A stretch of 17,208 nucleotides of DNA from Verrucomicrobiales bacterium (GTDB taxonomy: Bacteria > Verrucomicrobiota > Verrucomicrobiia > Verrucomicrobiales > DEV007). A model generated the notes under the pieces. It was not told the origin of the DNA, made no database searches, and saw only the letters and a program-made list of their open reading frames with translations. How positions within the stretch are numbered: the first letter of the stretch is position 1; every line of letters begins with the position of its first letter. The DNA lies in contig SLGN01000057.1 in the NCBI GenBank assembly GCA_007123695.1, positions 1 to 17,208 of the forward strand, written 5' to 3'. The position numbers were made by a program, and so were the translations under genes. Below are positions 1 through 6,556 of the stretch, piece by piece.

Positions 1-828
1 GACTGGCATCCGCGCGAGGACAAGCGCGGCGGGGCCTGGATGAACTACCTGCGCACGGGCCTCCCGCCCATCGAGGAAAAAGGCCGCGAGCCCCACCTCG
101 GCCTCATTTGCGGGAACCTCACCCCTTCGTCGGGCGACAAGCCGGCCCTGCTGACCCACGGCGAGGTCGAGACGGTCTTCCACGAATTCGGCCACCTCCT
201 CCACCACTTGCTCGGCGAGGTCGAGATCAAGTCGCTCAACGGCGTCAACGTGGTCTGGGATTTCGTCGAGCTGCCCTCGCAGATCCTGGAGAACTTCTGC
301 TGGTCGCGCATCAGCCTCGATTACTTCGCGCGCCACCACGAGACCGGGGAGCCCATTCCCGAGGATCTCTTCCAGAAGATGCTCGGTGCCCGCAATTTCC
401 AGTCGGCCATGGCCCAGATGCGGCAGCTCGCCTTCGGAAAGATGGACCTCGACCTCCACATCAAGCACTACCAGCGGCCCGAAGACGGAGACCTCGACCG
501 CCTCGTCATGGAGATCCTCGCCGGCTACCTCATGCCTCTCGCCTTCCACCCGCCGACGATGGCACGGCGCTTCACCCACCTCTTCGCCAGCTCGACGGGC
601 TACGCTGCGGGCTACTATTCCTACAAATGGGCCGAGGTGCTCGACGCCGACGCCTTCACCCGCTTCGCCTCCGACGGCGTCATCAGCCCCGAAGTCGGGC
701 GCGAGTTCCGCGAGAAGGTCCTCAGCCGCGGGAACTCGGCCGACGCGGCCGATCTCTTCCGCGACTTCATGGGCCGCGATCCCGAGCTCAACGCCCTGCT
801 CGTCCGCAACGGAATGGCCGCCGGCTGA
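1..828 (+). CDS. prlC: M3 family zinc oligopeptidase, C-terminal part (PrlC/oligopeptidase A-like); 5' end outside window
   Basis: The frame is open from base 1, so the gene begins upstream of the window and only the last 275 residues are seen. It carries the M3 zinc signature HEFGH at residues 61-65 of the visible part (bases 181-195). The third zinc ligand is E90 in FVELPSQ (bases 268-270), 25 residues after the second histidine, as in thimet oligopeptidase. The ELPSQ..ENFCW wording resembles oligopeptidase A more than dipeptidyl carboxypeptidase. A C-terminal [16 protein letters not shown] segment supplies the conserved tyrosines of the substrate cleft. Family members are cytoplasmic enzymes that cut short peptides, including released signal peptides. 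The visible part looks intact and ends in TGA. The family call is secure; choosing PrlC over another M3 member is less so. Confidence 0.93.
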   Translation, partial: DWHPREDKRGGAWMNYLRTGLPPIEEKGREPHLGLICGNLTPSSGDKPALLTHGEVETVFHEFGHLLHHLLGEVEIKSLNGVNVVWDFVELPSQILENFCWSRISLDYFARHHETGEPIPEDLFQKMLGARNFQSAMAQMRQLAFGKMDLDLHIKHYQRPEDGDLDRLVMEILAGYLMPLAFHPPTMARRFTHLFASSTGYAAGYYSYKWAEVLDADAFTRFASDGVISPEVGREFREKVLSRGNSADAADLFRDFMGRDPELNALLVRNGMAAG

Positions 829-846
829 AGAATCCAAGCCCGCCAA

Positions 847-877
847 GCGAAAGGGTTGCGCCCCGGATTCCTTTCGC
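847..877 (+). terminator. Candidate hairpin terminator after the M3 peptidase
   Basis: A perfect 8-bp inverted repeat, GCGAAAGG (847-854) and CCTTTCGC (870-877), has a 15-nt loop and sits 18 bases after the peptidase stop. No T-run follows, so it is not a classical intrinsic terminator. It may instead protect the 3' end or act with Rho. Confidence 0.35.
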
Positions 878-963
878 CTACGATCCATTGCAAGACTAGG
901 GCTCCTGAGATCCCGACTCGCCCCGGTCGCCGCAAACCGAGAATCCCGAGACCGAACCGAACC

Positions 964-1281
964 ATGAAACTGGCCTTGTTTCCCGCGCCCCTGCTCCTGC
1001 TCCTTTTCGCCCTCCTCGCGCCGTCCCCGCTCGAGGCCGGGCGCTTTTCGCGCTGCGAGGCAGTGGATCCTTACAAGCCGGGCAAGGGCGTCTACAAGCT
1101 GTGGACCCGCCGCATCAACACCAAGTGGGAGCAGCGCCAGCACTGCCTGCCCTGCGGGCGCAAGGCGCCCTACAAGGTGAAGGTCATCACCTTCCGCGAA
1201 CGCTACAGCAACGGCGTCCAGCGCACTTGGAAATGCGTCGTCGCCGACAGCGAGACGCCTCTCGGTCCTCCGGCGAAGTAG
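964..1281 (+). CDS. Small secreted Cys-containing protein of unknown function
   Basis: This 105-residue protein is not recognised. The ATG at 964 is chosen because it places a clear Sec signal peptide at the N-terminus: MK, then a Leu-rich core (LLLLLFALLA) and a likely cleavage site after LEA-G near residue 24. The mature part is basic and has four cysteines: one in FSRCEAVD, a CLPC pair in the middle and one in WKCVV near the end. The CxxC pair could bind metal or form a disulfide, but there is no thioredoxin fold signature. The frame is open upstream to 856, but that extension would bury the signal peptide. The Shine-Dalgarno is weak. The gene is followed after 22 bases by a convergent gene. 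Confidence 0.7.
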   Translation: MKLALFPAPLLLLLFALLAPSPLEAGRFSRCEAVDPYKPGKGVYKLWTRRINTKWEQRQHCLPCGRKAPYKVKVITFRERYSNGVQRTWKCVVADSETPLGPPAK

Positions 1282-1287
1282 GCCCGG

Positions 1288-1301
1288 GCGGCGTTCGCCG
1301 C
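1288..1301. terminator. GC-rich hairpin between convergent genes
   Basis: GCGGC (1288-1292) pairs with GCCGC (1297-1301) across a GTTC loop. It fills most of the 22-base gap between the stop codons of two convergent genes, so it could end transcription from both sides. The stem is short and no T-run follows. In a GC-rich genome such stems also occur by chance. Confidence 0.3.
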
Positions 1302-1303
1302 GT

Positions 1304-2371
1304 TCACCCGGCGACGATCTCCCACTCGCCGAACTGCCTTGCGACTGCGGCGAAGCTGAGGTTCTCGCTCGCGATGAGCTGCGACCTCTCGATGACCTTG
1401 GCGTATTCCTCGTCGTCCTGCAGAATCCGCTCGATGCGCTCGTGGATGAACTCGAGCCGGATGCTGCCGTCGTCGCTGAAGGGACCGAAGGCCATCTTTT
1501 CGATGGTCGAGCTGCCGCCTGCACAGATCGTGCGGGCGAGGAGGCTGTCGCCGGCGACTTGGCCCGGCACGGTGCTGCGGTCCATCTGGAAGACGATCCG
1601 GTGCGAGGCGAGCGACTGCATGTATTCGGGATAGCGCAGCCGGTTCTCGTGGATGCGGAGACAGCCGGGCGGAAACGCCTTGGCCAGCTCGCGAAGCAGC
1701 AGCAGCCCCCGGCGACCGTCGGAGTTGATCACCGTGACCCGCGGAATTTCGAAGCGGTGGGCGAGGGAGGCGGCCCGAGCGATCGCCTGGACATGGTTGC
1801 GCGATTCGGTCTTGAACTCGCGGGTGCCGATGAACATGCCGCTGCGCTCCTCCAGCGGATGCGAAAAGTCCCACGGCGGCAGATCGACCGGATAGGGCGT
1901 GGGGATGAACTTCAGCTTTCGCCGGAACTCATCGTAGCCGATTCCCCCGGTCAGCGGCGGTGTCGCGAAAGTAGGGGTTAAGATCCCGTCGGCGATCTCG
2001 AGGATGCGTCCGTAGGCGCGCAGGGCACGCACCGAGCGGAGCTGGCGCGAGACTTGGTTGTGGCTGCATTCCTTCCACGCAACGACGACGCGCATGCCGC
2101 CGGCCTGGAGCTCCCGCACCGCATCGAGGCTGACCCAGGCACGGCGGCGGATCAGGACGAGCACGGCGTCGTAGCGATCACGCATCTTCAGCACCGCGCG
2201 GGCCGAGTCGAAGAAGGCGCCGTAGGTCGCCGCCGCGTAGGCATGGAAATTCACCGGAGGATGGATGTCCGGATTGTAGCGGTCGGGACCCTCCGAGTAG
2301 TCGAGGTAGGGATCTCGTCCGCCCGGATTCAAAACCGCCAGCGTGATGGGCGAACTGTGATAGATCGACAT
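1304..2371 (-). CDS. Putative GT-B type glycosyltransferase-like protein
   Basis: This is a 355-residue soluble protein without signal peptide. The pattern suggests a two-Rossmann-domain glycosyltransferase. The N-terminal half has alternating hydrophobic strands (LAVLNPGG, YDAVLVLIRR, MRVVVAWKE) followed by PTPYPVDLPPWDF. The C-terminal half has a SGMFIGTREFKTESRNHVQAI segment and then RIVFQMDRSTVPGQVAGDSLLARTICAGGSSTIEKM, the usual place of the sugar-nucleotide site. A two-domain GT-B enzyme of the CgeB or GT4 kind is my best reading, but I see no diagnostic catalytic residue. The ATG at 2371 is chosen because the longer frame to 2425 would run through the tRNA-Val gene. No good Shine-Dalgarno precedes it. 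It may be read through from the tRNA promoter, as only 9 bases separate them. Confidence 0.55.
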   Translation of the reverse strand: MSIYHSSPITLAVLNPGGRDPYLDYSEGPDRYNPDIHPPVNFHAYAAATYGAFFDSARAVLKMRDRYDAVLVLIRRRAWVSLDAVRELQAGGMRVVVAWKECSHNQVSRQLRSVRALRAYGRILEIADGILTPTFATPPLTGGIGYDEFRRKLKFIPTPYPVDLPPWDFSHPLEERSGMFIGTREFKTESRNHVQAIARAASLAHRFEIPRVTVINSDGRRGLLLLRELAKAFPPGCLRIHENRLRYPEYMQSLASHRIVFQMDRSTVPGQVAGDSLLARTICAGGSSTIEKMAFGPFSDDGSIRLEFIHERIERILQDDEEYAKVIERSQLIASENLSFAAVARQFGEWEIVAG

Positions 2372-2380
2372 TCGGGAGAG

Positions 2381-2455
2381 TGGTGCGCGATACTGGATTT
2401 GAACCAGTGACCCCCACCGTGTCAAGGTGATGCTCTACCCCTGAGCTAACCGCGC
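2381..2455 (-). tRNA. tRNA-Val (anticodon GAC), CCA encoded
   Basis: Read on the minus strand, the sequence folds as a full 75-nt cloverleaf. The acceptor stem GCGCGGU pairs with AUCGCGC (one G-U pair). The D arm is GCUC/GAGC, and the anticodon stem UCACC/GGUGG encloses the loop UUGACAC. A five-base variable loop follows, and the T arm is ACUGG/CCAGU with loop UUCAAAU. The anticodon GAC lies at plus-strand bases 2421-2423 and reads valine GUC. Discriminator A and CCA are encoded at 2381-2384. Confidence 0.96.
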
Positions 2456-2532
2456 TTCATTCTCCCGGGAAAGTTCGCTCCCGAGAAGGGCCGTGAAATT
2501 AAAGGAAGGCCGCCGGATCCGCAACTGGAATC

Positions 2533-3471
2533 TTGCCGGAGTTTCGCCGAGCATTCCCGGTGGACGATCCCGACTCCAGAACCCGGCTTTTCGAAAGCGC
2601 CTCCGTCGGCTTGCGCATTCTCGTGCGCGAGTGGGATGCGGTGCCTGCGGCGTCGGAGGGTGCCGGGACCGTCCTGCTTCTCCACGGGCTCGGCGACCAT
2701 TCCGGGCGGCACCGTCGCACCGCCCTCCTCCTTCGCCAGACCGGCCACCGCGTCGTCTCGATCGACTGGCCCGGCTGCGGCGCATCGGAAGGCCGCCGGG
2801 GTGATCTCGCGTCCGTACCGAGGATGGGGGAGCTTCTCGATGAGGTTCTCGAGGCTCTCGATCTCCGCCCCGTCGGGATCTTCGCCCACTCCGCCGGAGG
2901 ATTTCTCCTGCTCCACTGGCTGGGGAGGCGTTCGGACAAGTGTCGGCGCCTCTACGGGCTCCGCTGGCTCTGGCTCAGCGCTCCGCTGCTGCGACCGTCT
3001 CACCGGCAGCCTCCGTGGAAGATCCGGGTCGCCAGGGCGCTGGTGCGGTATTTCCCCTGCCTCAGCCTCGGCACCGGCGTGCGTGCGGAGGACTGCCACC
3101 ACAGCGATCAACCGCGCCGGGCCGAAGCCGAGCGGTCCCGCGACGGCGTTCACCATCGCGTGTCGCTTCGCTTTGCCAGCAGCTTGATGGAGCATGAGAA
3201 GGCCCTGCCCTCGCTCGTCTCGGCGATCCGGCCGGGCCTCGCGCTCCTGCTCGTACAGGGAGTCGAGGACGAAGTGTGTCCGCCCCGTTTCGCCGAGGAG
3301 CTCTACTTCCGTTTCCCCTCTGCGGCAAAAACACTGCTTCTCGTTTCCGGAGCCCGGCACGAGCCGTTGCGCGAGCCCGACGCGCCCGGGCTACGCCCCG
3401 CGCTCGAAGCATGGCTCGATGGTCGCGGGACCGGTTCACGAGAAATGGCTTCTCTTTCAGGAACGGATTGA
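2533..3471 (+). CDS. Alpha/beta hydrolase, monoacylglycerol lipase-like (Hydrolase_4/S33 type)
   Basis: A cytoplasmic serine hydrolase of about 312 residues. Visible parts are the oxyanion-loop motif LLHGLGDHSGRH near residue 50, the VSIDWPGCGAS strand, and a nucleophile elbow AHSAGG with S120. The acid is D246 in GVEDEVCPP and the base H276 in GARHEPL, in the order and spacing of lysophospholipase/monoglyceride lipase families. The elbow has Ala where most members have Gly (AHSAG rather than GHSxG). The start is uncertain: TTG at 2533 follows a GGA, and GTG at 2560 is an in-frame alternative. No ATG is available nearby. The gene is divergent from the tRNA gene and begins a same-strand run; the next gene starts 32 bases after its stop. 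The substrate is unknown. Confidence 0.85.
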   Translation: MPEFRRAFPVDDPDSRTRLFESASVGLRILVREWDAVPAASEGAGTVLLLHGLGDHSGRHRRTALLLRQTGHRVVSIDWPGCGASEGRRGDLASVPRMGELLDEVLEALDLRPVGIFAHSAGGFLLLHWLGRRSDKCRRLYGLRWLWLSAPLLRPSHRQPPWKIRVARALVRYFPCLSLGTGVRAEDCHHSDQPRRAEAERSRDGVHHRVSLRFASSLMEHEKALPSLVSAIRPGLALLLVQGVEDEVCPPRFAEELYFRFPSAAKTLLLVSGARHEPLREPDAPGLRPALEAWLDGRGTGSREMASLSGTD

Positions 3472-3503
3472 CAGACCCGCGCCTTTTTTGGAAAGTCGAA
3501 GGC

Positions 3504-4364
3504 ATGTCCGAAAACGCCTTTTGCCTCGTCGTCTGCAAGCCCAGTGAGGAGCCAGTCCGCCACGATCTCACCGGCGATGCCGCCACCATCGGTCGCAGCC
3601 CGGAAAACACCATCCAAGTCCTTGTCGCCGAAGTTTCCGTGAACCACGCCCGGCTCGAATGCGAAGGCGGTGCCTACCGACTCGTCGATCCGGGATCGAC
3701 CAACGGAACCAAGGTCAACGGAAACCCCGTCGGTCCGGAGGGCGTCGCTCTTTCGGACAAGGACCAAATCGTGTTCGGCACGGTCGTGCCTGCCTATTTT
3801 GCGACGACCGCGTCGATCGGCGAACAGCCGCTCGCGGAATGGTTCGCGTCTTTGGGATCCGCCGCGCCTGCTGCCGCAGCCCCCGCGCCCGCTGCTCCTG
3901 CCGCTTCAGGAGCCGCCCCCATTCGCGCCGCCATTCCCGTTTCCGCACCGAAGCCCGCTCCTGCCAGCGCCGGCGGCGCCACCGTGAAGCTCGATCAAGT
4001 GCGGTCTGCGCCTGCTCCTGCACAACCCGTCGCGCCGAAGGCGGCACCCGGCGCCCCGAAAGCCGCACCCGCTCCCCCCAAGGCCGCTCCGGGCGCTCCG
4101 AAGGCTGCTCCCCTCAAGCCGCCAGGAGCCGTTCCCGTCAAACCTGCCGGAGCTGTTCCAGTGAAACCGCCAGGAGCCGTTCCCGTCAAACCTGCCGGAG
4201 CCGTTCCGGTGAAACCGCCGGGAGCTGTTCCGGTCAAGCCGGTCGCCGCTCCTCCGGCGGGCGGGGGAACACCTGCCGCGCCGCGCCCCGTTCCGCTGAA
4301 GCGCCCCGAGCCGGGCGGCGCGAAGCCCCCCGCACCCAAGCTGCCGCCCAAGCCGGGGCAGTAG
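3504..4364 (+). CDS. FHA-domain protein with repetitive Ala/Pro/Lys-rich C-terminal tail
   Basis: A 286-residue protein. Residues 1-100 form a forkhead-associated domain, which binds phosphothreonine peptides. The key residues are present: GR at 30-31, SVNH at 45-48 and NGT at 67-69 in DPGSTNGTKVNG. From about residue 120 the protein is low complexity, rich in Ala, Pro and Lys. It includes four heptads of the type APKAAPG and then five octads PP/PAGAVPVK. It has no kinase domain, membrane segment or signal peptide, so it probably acts as a cytoplasmic adaptor for a Ser/Thr kinase encoded elsewhere. The ATG at 3504 is preceded by GAAGG. The frame extends upstream to 3276 but overlaps the hydrolase and lacks FHA homology. 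It is followed after 25 bases by the SDR gene. Confidence 0.9.
   Translation: MSENAFCLVVCKPSEEPVRHDLTGDAATIGRSPENTIQVLVAEVSVNHARLECEGGAYRLVDPGSTNGTKVNGNPVGPEGVALSDKDQIVFGTVVPAYFATTASIGEQPLAEWFASLGSAAPAAAAPAPAAPAASGAAPIRAAIPVSAPKPAPASAGGATVKLDQVRSAPAPAQPVAPKAAPGAPKAAPAPPKAAPGAPKAAPLKPPGAVPVKPAGAVPVKPPGAVPVKPAGAVPVKPPGAVPVKPVAAPPAGGGTPAAPRPVPLKRPEPGGAKPPAPKLPPKPGQ
4032..4115 (+). repeat. Four imperfect 21-bp tandem repeats in the FHA gene
   Basis: Four in-frame 21-nt units (4032-4052, 4053-4073, 4074-4094, 4095-4115) encode the heptad (A/P)PKAAP(G/A/L). Unit sequences differ mainly at third codon positions. The array directly precedes the 24-bp repeat array, with one Lys codon between them. 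Confidence 0.85.
4119..4238 (+). repeat. Five 24-bp tandem repeats (48-bp higher-order unit) in the FHA gene
   Basis: Five in-frame 24-nt units start at 4119, 4143, 4167, 4191 and 4215. They encode PPGAVPVK and PAGAVPVK alternately. Units 1 and 3 are identical over all 24 bases, and units 2 and 4 differ at only two bases, so the array looks like a duplicated 48-bp dimer plus a fifth unit. Such arrays can change copy number by slippage without breaking the frame. Confidence 0.95.
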
Positions 4365-4389
4365 GCGTCACGCCCCCGCGCCGACTATC

Positions 4390-5178
4390 ATGGACCTCGG
4401 TCTCGCAGGGAAGGGCGTTCTCGTGCTCGCCTCCAGTGGGGGCATCGGACGCGGCGTCGCCGCCGAGTTCGCCCGCGAGGGCGCACGGGTCATGCTCTTC
4501 GCGCGTTCGGGCGACAAGCTCGTCGCCGCTTCCGACGCCATCGCCGCCGAAACCGGAAACCGTCCCCTCCACTTCGTCGGCGACATTTCCGATACCGAAG
4601 CTGTTGCTTCGGCGGTTGATCGTGCCGCCGCCGAGTTTGGCGGACTCTGGGCCCTCTTCAACAATACCGGCGGGCCTCCTGCGGGAGGTTTCGACGCGTT
4701 CGGCGACGATGCCTGGCAGGCGGCCTTCGAATCGACCCTGCTCGGCTACATCCGCGCGATCCGCGCCGCTCTTCCACATTTCCGTGCCGGCGGCGGCGGC
4801 AGGATCGTCAACAACGCCTCCGTCTCGACGAAGCAGGCCATCGACGGACTCCTCCTTTCCAACGTCTTCCGGAGCGGTCTCGTCGGTCTCGGGAAAAGCC
4901 TCGCCCGCGAGCTGGGGCGCGAGGGCGTCCTCGTCAACACCGTCGGGGCCGGCCGCATCGACACCGACCGGATCGCCGCGCTCGATGCGGTCTGGGCCGA
5001 GCGCGACGGGATCACTCCCTCAGCGCAGCGGGCCCGCTCCGAAGGTGCCATCCCCGTCGGGCGCTACGGCCAGCCGGCGGACTTCGCCAAGGCCGTCGTC
5101 TGGCTTGCCTCCGAGGCCAACGCCTACGTCACCGGGCAGAATCTGCTCATCGACGGCGGCATGACCGAGGTCTACTGA
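4390..5178 (+). CDS. SDR family oxidoreductase (FabG-like fold) with non-canonical catalytic motif
   Basis: A 262-residue Rossmann-fold protein of classical SDR length. The nucleotide-binding motif is SSGGIGRG near residue 15. Also present are DISD at the adenine site, NNTGG in place of NNAG, the catalytic-region NNASVS with S144, and the C-terminal end YVTGQNLLIDGGM, which is typical of SDRs. The usual YxxxK is replaced: alignment by the following GLxKSLA places S157 and R161 where Tyr and Lys are expected (LLSNVFRSG). A subgroup of SDRs is known with such a SNxxR-like segment. Whether it reduces 3-oxoacyl substrates or has another role cannot be told. It begins 25 bases after the FHA gene and probably shares its transcript. 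Confidence 0.85.
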   Translation: MDLGLAGKGVLVLASSGGIGRGVAAEFAREGARVMLFARSGDKLVAASDAIAAETGNRPLHFVGDISDTEAVASAVDRAAAEFGGLWALFNNTGGPPAGGFDAFGDDAWQAAFESTLLGYIRAIRAALPHFRAGGGGRIVNNASVSTKQAIDGLLLSNVFRSGLVGLGKSLARELGREGVLVNTVGAGRIDTDRIAALDAVWAERDGITPSAQRARSEGAIPVGRYGQPADFAKAVVWLASEANAYVTGQNLLIDGGMTEVY

Positions 5179-5241
5179 CGGCGCGGGCTGGACGGCATCC
5201 CGGACTTGCCGAGCCCGGCATCGTGGTCGAGCGTCATTGCA

Positions 5242-5275
5242 TGATGATGACAAGGCCGTGATGATGACAAGGCCG
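5242..5275 (+). repeat. Perfect 17-bp tandem duplication at the DUF1552 start site
   Basis: TGATGATGACAAGGCCG occurs twice head to tail (5242-5258 and 5259-5275) without mismatch. The second copy contains the probable ATG start codons of the DUF1552 gene (5261 and 5264). The first copy contains equivalent ATGs shifted out of frame, which read a six-codon ORF (MMMTRP) whose TGA (5259-5261) overlaps the ATG at 5261. Confidence 0.95.
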
Positions 5276-6550
5276 AACACTCCGACGCGCCGCTACTTCC
5301 TCAGGTCCATCGGCGCGACCCTCTCCCTGCCCGCCCTGCATTCGCTGCTGCCGAACGCTCTCGGCCCGAGTTCGGCCCTCGGATCGACCCTTTCGGAAAC
5401 GGACAGCCCGGCCCGCCTCGTCGCCGTGGGCAATCTCCTCGGCTTCCAGCTTTCCAGCTTCTTCCCCGAGACCCCGGGCAAGGACTACGAGGCGACACGG
5501 CTGCTCCGGCCCCTCGATCCTCTGCGGGACCAATTCACGATCTACCGCGGCCTCGACCATGGGGTGAAGGGCGGCCATTTCGCCGTCCATTCCTTTCTCA
5601 GCGGAGTCCTCAAGATGGACGCAAAGGGCCGCGCCGACGGCAACATCAGCCTCGACCAGCTCGCCGCCGAGTCCGTGCGCGGACGCACCCGCTTCCCCTC
5701 GCTCGCGGTCGGCTCCGAGAGCGGCATCCACGGAGGCTGCCAGATGTGCTGGACGCGCAGCGGCACCCGGGTGCCCCCCATCCCCGGCCCCCAAGAGCTC
5801 TTTCGCAGGCTTTTCGTCGATGAGCCGCGCTCCCGCATCAAGGAAACGCGCGATCTGCATTCCCTCCAGGGATCCATCCTCGACGCCGCCCTCGGCGACG
5901 CCCGCACCCTGCGGCGCAGGATCGACCGGGCCGACCGGGAGAAGCTCGACGAATACTTCGACTCGGTCCGCGAGGTCGAGCAGCAGCTCCAGCTCCGGCG
6001 GCAATGGGCCGAAGTCGCGAAACCCGCCGCGCCCTTCGAGGAGCCCCGCGATTCGAACATGGTCGAGGATCTTCCGCTCCTCTACGACCTCATCGCGCTC
6101 GCGCTCCAGACCGACTCGACTCGGATCGCCACGCTCGAGATCGGCGGCGATTTCGAGCCGAAGAATCTCGGCATCGACAAAGGCTACCACACGCTGTCGC
6201 ACCACGGAATGAAGCAGGAAAGCATCGACGCCCTGCTCGTGCTGGAGGAATACCAGATGGAGCAGTTCGCACGCTTCCTCGCCCGTCTCGCCGAGATCGA
6301 AGACGGCCCCGGCACCTTGCTCGACCGCACCACCGTACTGTTCGGCAGCGGCATGGGCAACGCCAACGCCCACACCAACCACGACCTGCCCATCCTCCTC
6401 GCCGGGGGCGGCTTCGAGCACGGCTCCTACAAGAGCACCCCGGTGGACGGCCACGGAAAGATTCCCCTCAGCAACCTCTACCTCAGCATTCTCCAGCGGC
6501 TCGGCCTCGAGCGCGACCGTTTCGCCGACAGCACTGGCACCTACGCCTGA
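5261..6550 (+). CDS. DUF1552 family protein with Tat-type signal
   Basis: A protein of about 429 residues that matches the DUF1552 family, found mainly in Planctomycetota, Verrucomicrobiota and myxobacteria next to DUF1592 cytochromes. The N-terminus has a twin-arginine motif, TRRYFLRS, followed by a hydrophobic stretch (IGATLSLPAL), so export in folded form is likely. Family hallmarks seen are GHFAVHSFLSGV, LAVGSES, a central helical REVEQQLQLRR region, the THTL-like YHTLSHHG, and the C-terminal FGSGMGNANAHTNHDLPILLAGGG. No catalytic role is established. The frame extends to a TTG at 5237, but ATG 5261 (or 5264) gives a normal Tat leader. The next gene starts 6 bases after its stop, indicating a tight operon with the cytochrome-type partner. 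Confidence 0.9.
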   Translation: MMTRPNTPTRRYFLRSIGATLSLPALHSLLPNALGPSSALGSTLSETDSPARLVAVGNLLGFQLSSFFPETPGKDYEATRLLRPLDPLRDQFTIYRGLDHGVKGGHFAVHSFLSGVLKMDAKGRADGNISLDQLAAESVRGRTRFPSLAVGSESGIHGGCQMCWTRSGTRVPPIPGPQELFRRLFVDEPRSRIKETRDLHSLQGSILDAALGDARTLRRRIDRADREKLDEYFDSVREVEQQLQLRRQWAEVAKPAAPFEEPRDSNMVEDLPLLYDLIALALQTDSTRIATLEIGGDFEPKNLGIDKGYHTLSHHGMKQESIDALLVLEEYQMEQFARFLARLAEIEDGPGTLLDRTTVLFGSGMGNANAHTNHDLPILLAGGGFEHGSYKSTPVDGHGKIPLSNLYLSILQRLGLERDRFADSTGTYA

Positions 6551-6556
6551 TCCGAG

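Noticed and set aside
2372..2425. N-terminal extension of the glycosyltransferase-like gene
   Set aside because: It would read through the 3' half of the tRNA-Val gene; the ATG at 2371 avoids this.
3468..3496. Perfect TTGACA as a promoter for the FHA gene
   Set aside because: The hexamer overlaps the hydrolase stop, and at 17-base spacing the -10 position is GAAAGT, with no match.
4119..4238. CRISPR-like repeat array
   Set aside because: The units are contiguous with no spacers, in frame, and encode a regular octapeptide.
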